Program-made: the position numbers and the translations under genes
Shown: piece by piece, positions 63,393 to 64,000 of the stretch
Layout of the letters: each line of letters begins with the position of its first letter
How positions within the stretch are numbered: position 1 is the first letter of the stretch
The notes under the pieces: model-generated
The model's database searches: none
Told to the model about the DNA's origin: nothing
What the model saw: the letters and a program-made list of their open reading frames with translations, nothing else
Source: Rhizobium leguminosarum bv. trifolii WSM1325
GTDB lineage: Bacteria > Pseudomonadota > Alphaproteobacteria > Rhizobiales > Rhizobiaceae
Length of the DNA: 64,000 nt
NCBI GenBank assembly: GCA_000023185.1
Contig: CP001622.1
Span: 2,108,001 to 2,172,000, forward strand
Reading direction: 5' to 3'

Positions 63393-63812
63393 TCATTCGT
63401 CGCGATAGACCTTTTCGCGGCGTTCGTGACGCTCCTGCGCCTCGATCGACAGTGTCGCGATCGGGCGGGCATCGAGACGCTTGAGGCCGATCGGTTCGCC
63501 GGTTTCCTCGCAATAGCCGTAGGTGCCGTCGTCGATGCGCTGCATTGCCGCGTCGATCTTCGAAATCAGCTTTCTCTGCCGATCACGGGCGCGAAGTTCG
63601 ATCGCCCGATCTGTTTCCGACGACGCCCGGTCGGCGAGGTCGGGATGGTTTGCGCTTTCCTCGGCCAGATGGTCGAGTGTCTCACGCGCTTCTCTAAGGA
63701 TATCATTTCTCCATGCAACCAGCTTGGCCCTGAAATAGGCGCGCTGGTTTACGTTCATGAACTCTTCCTCTTCCGAGGGAACGTAATTGCTAAGATCGAT
63801 CTTCTCACTCAA
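63393..63812 (-). CDS. dksA: RNA polymerase-binding factor DksA (Cys-poor alpha type)
   Basis: 139 residues from a TTG at 63810-63812 with AGGAG 8 nt upstream, giving LSEKIDLSNYVPSEEEEFM; an ATG 21 bp earlier overlaps that ribosome site. Coiled-coil region with DxxDxA at its tip (HPDLADRASSETDRA). The zinc finger of E. coli DksA (four Cys) is reduced to one Cys: YCEETGEPIGLKRLDARPIATLSIEA has Thr, Ser and Ala at the other positions. It should still act in the RNA-polymerase secondary channel with ppGpp in the stringent response. Confidence 0.93.
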   Translation of the reverse strand: MSEKIDLSNYVPSEEEEFMNVNQRAYFRAKLVAWRNDILREARETLDHLAEESANHPDLADRASSETDRAIELRARDRQRKLISKIDAAMQRIDDGTYGYCEETGEPIGLKRLDARPIATLSIEAQERHERREKVYRDE

Positions 63813-63894
63813 CGCGATTCTCCTGAAGAACATCTCATCTGGCCGGGTGTATATCCCAAGCGCTAGTCGCGATTCAAGCCAAATACGACAGGTA

Positions 63895-63914
63895 AACAGA
63901 TTTTTAAATCTGTT
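63895..63914. promoter_or_regulatory. Perfect 9-bp dyad upstream of dksA
   Basis: AACAGATTT (63895-63903) and AAATCTGTT (63906-63914) are separated by TT, about 83-102 nt upstream of the dksA start. It could be an operator for dksA or a weak terminator for the gene entering from the right edge. Confidence 0.35.
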
Positions 63915-63925
63915 ACAATTTTCGG

Positions 63926-64000
63926 CTAACGATCTATTTTGTCATGGTTATTCCGGCCGCCGTTTTTTGCTTCGCCTTCAAAACGCCGTGTTGTCAGCCA
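63926..64000 (-). CDS. Possible C-terminus of a gene entering from the right edge
   Basis: An open minus-strand frame covers the last 75 bp and ends at a TAG (63926-63928): LTTRRFEGEAKNGGRNNHDK followed by IDR. With only 25 codons visible this is tentative and no family can be named. Confidence 0.25.
   Translation of the reverse strand, partial: WLTTRRFEGEAKNGGRNNHDKIDR

Overview
The window looks like a chromosomal segment of a Rhizobium of the R. etli / R. leguminosarum group. Supporting signs are GC-rich coding DNA, the recA operator architecture described for R. etli (a TTG-N11-CAA overlapping a GAAC-N7-GTAC), a CckA hybrid kinase, a glsA-type glutaminase, RIME-like palindromic repeats, and a Cys-poor alphaproteobacterial DksA with a TTG start. 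I see no tRNA, rRNA, CRISPR array or prophage. This is mostly core chromosome, with a few small accessory patches.

Layout. 1-8.6 kb: an AsmA/DUF3971-like giant membrane protein (cut by the window edge), a PrxQ/Bcp peroxiredoxin overlapping a DUF455 ferritin-like gene, an M23 peptidase, a DEAD-box helicase, a Nudix hydrolase, a TfoX-N protein and a flavin reductase. 8.7-13.2 kb: a periplasmic binding protein, rpe, a DUF2259 gene, a small membrane protein and purB. 13.2-14.6 kb: a less GC-rich patch with two tandem paralogous small exported proteins and the decayed 3' end of a hlyD-like gene. 14.6-19.1 kb: two membrane proteins, an RBBP9-like hydrolase and a PAS-PAS-GGDEF-EAL protein. 19.3-29.3 kb: the purine block purC-purS-(kptA)-purQ ... 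purL followed by a BolA gene. It is interrupted by kptA, a lipoprotein gene, a DUF1127 gene, a MocR regulator, pagL and a fused aconitase-X gene that looks inserted. 29.3-34.9 kb: a serine hydrolase, a tiny basic protein, a diheme cytochrome c, the monothiol glutaredoxin grxD and two tandem Bcr/CflA-type transporters. 35-46.3 kb, all on the minus strand: two tandem inositol-phosphatase paralogues, ttcA, glsA, rpsD, a HerA-like ATPase, an MFS transporter, murI, a TrmJ-like methylase and a FUSC transporter. 46.3-54.5 kb: a small exported protein, icd, GNAT and GST genes, an AraC/GyrI-like regulator, alaS and recA with its SOS operator. 54.7-64 kb: the pseudouridine catabolic pair psuK-psuG, an IS481-family element inserted in a RIME-like repeat with a 4-bp target duplication, cckA, a FliO-like proline-rich protein, a DUF1062 gene with an unusual leader, and dksA.

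How the genes fit together. PurC, PurS, PurQ, PurL and PurB cover the FGAM synthase complex and the SAICAR and adenylosuccinate steps of purine synthesis. GrxD and BolA are a known iron-sulfur/iron-sensing partner pair and lie about 3 kb apart. CckA heads the CtrA cell-cycle phosphorelay, and a CtrA-like half site precedes the M23 peptidase gene. psuK and psuG together degrade pseudouridine to ribose 5-phosphate and uracil.

No clearly new multi-gene system is present. The most interesting items are: the structured leader that buries the ribosome-binding region of the DUF1062 gene; a 12-bp sequence shared between that leader and the near-leaderless MocR promoter; the RNA 2'-phosphotransferase gene embedded in the pur operon; the tandem small Cys-pair exported proteins beside a hlyD remnant; the PagL homologue lacking the expected catalytic Glu; and the probable insertion of the aconitase-X gene.
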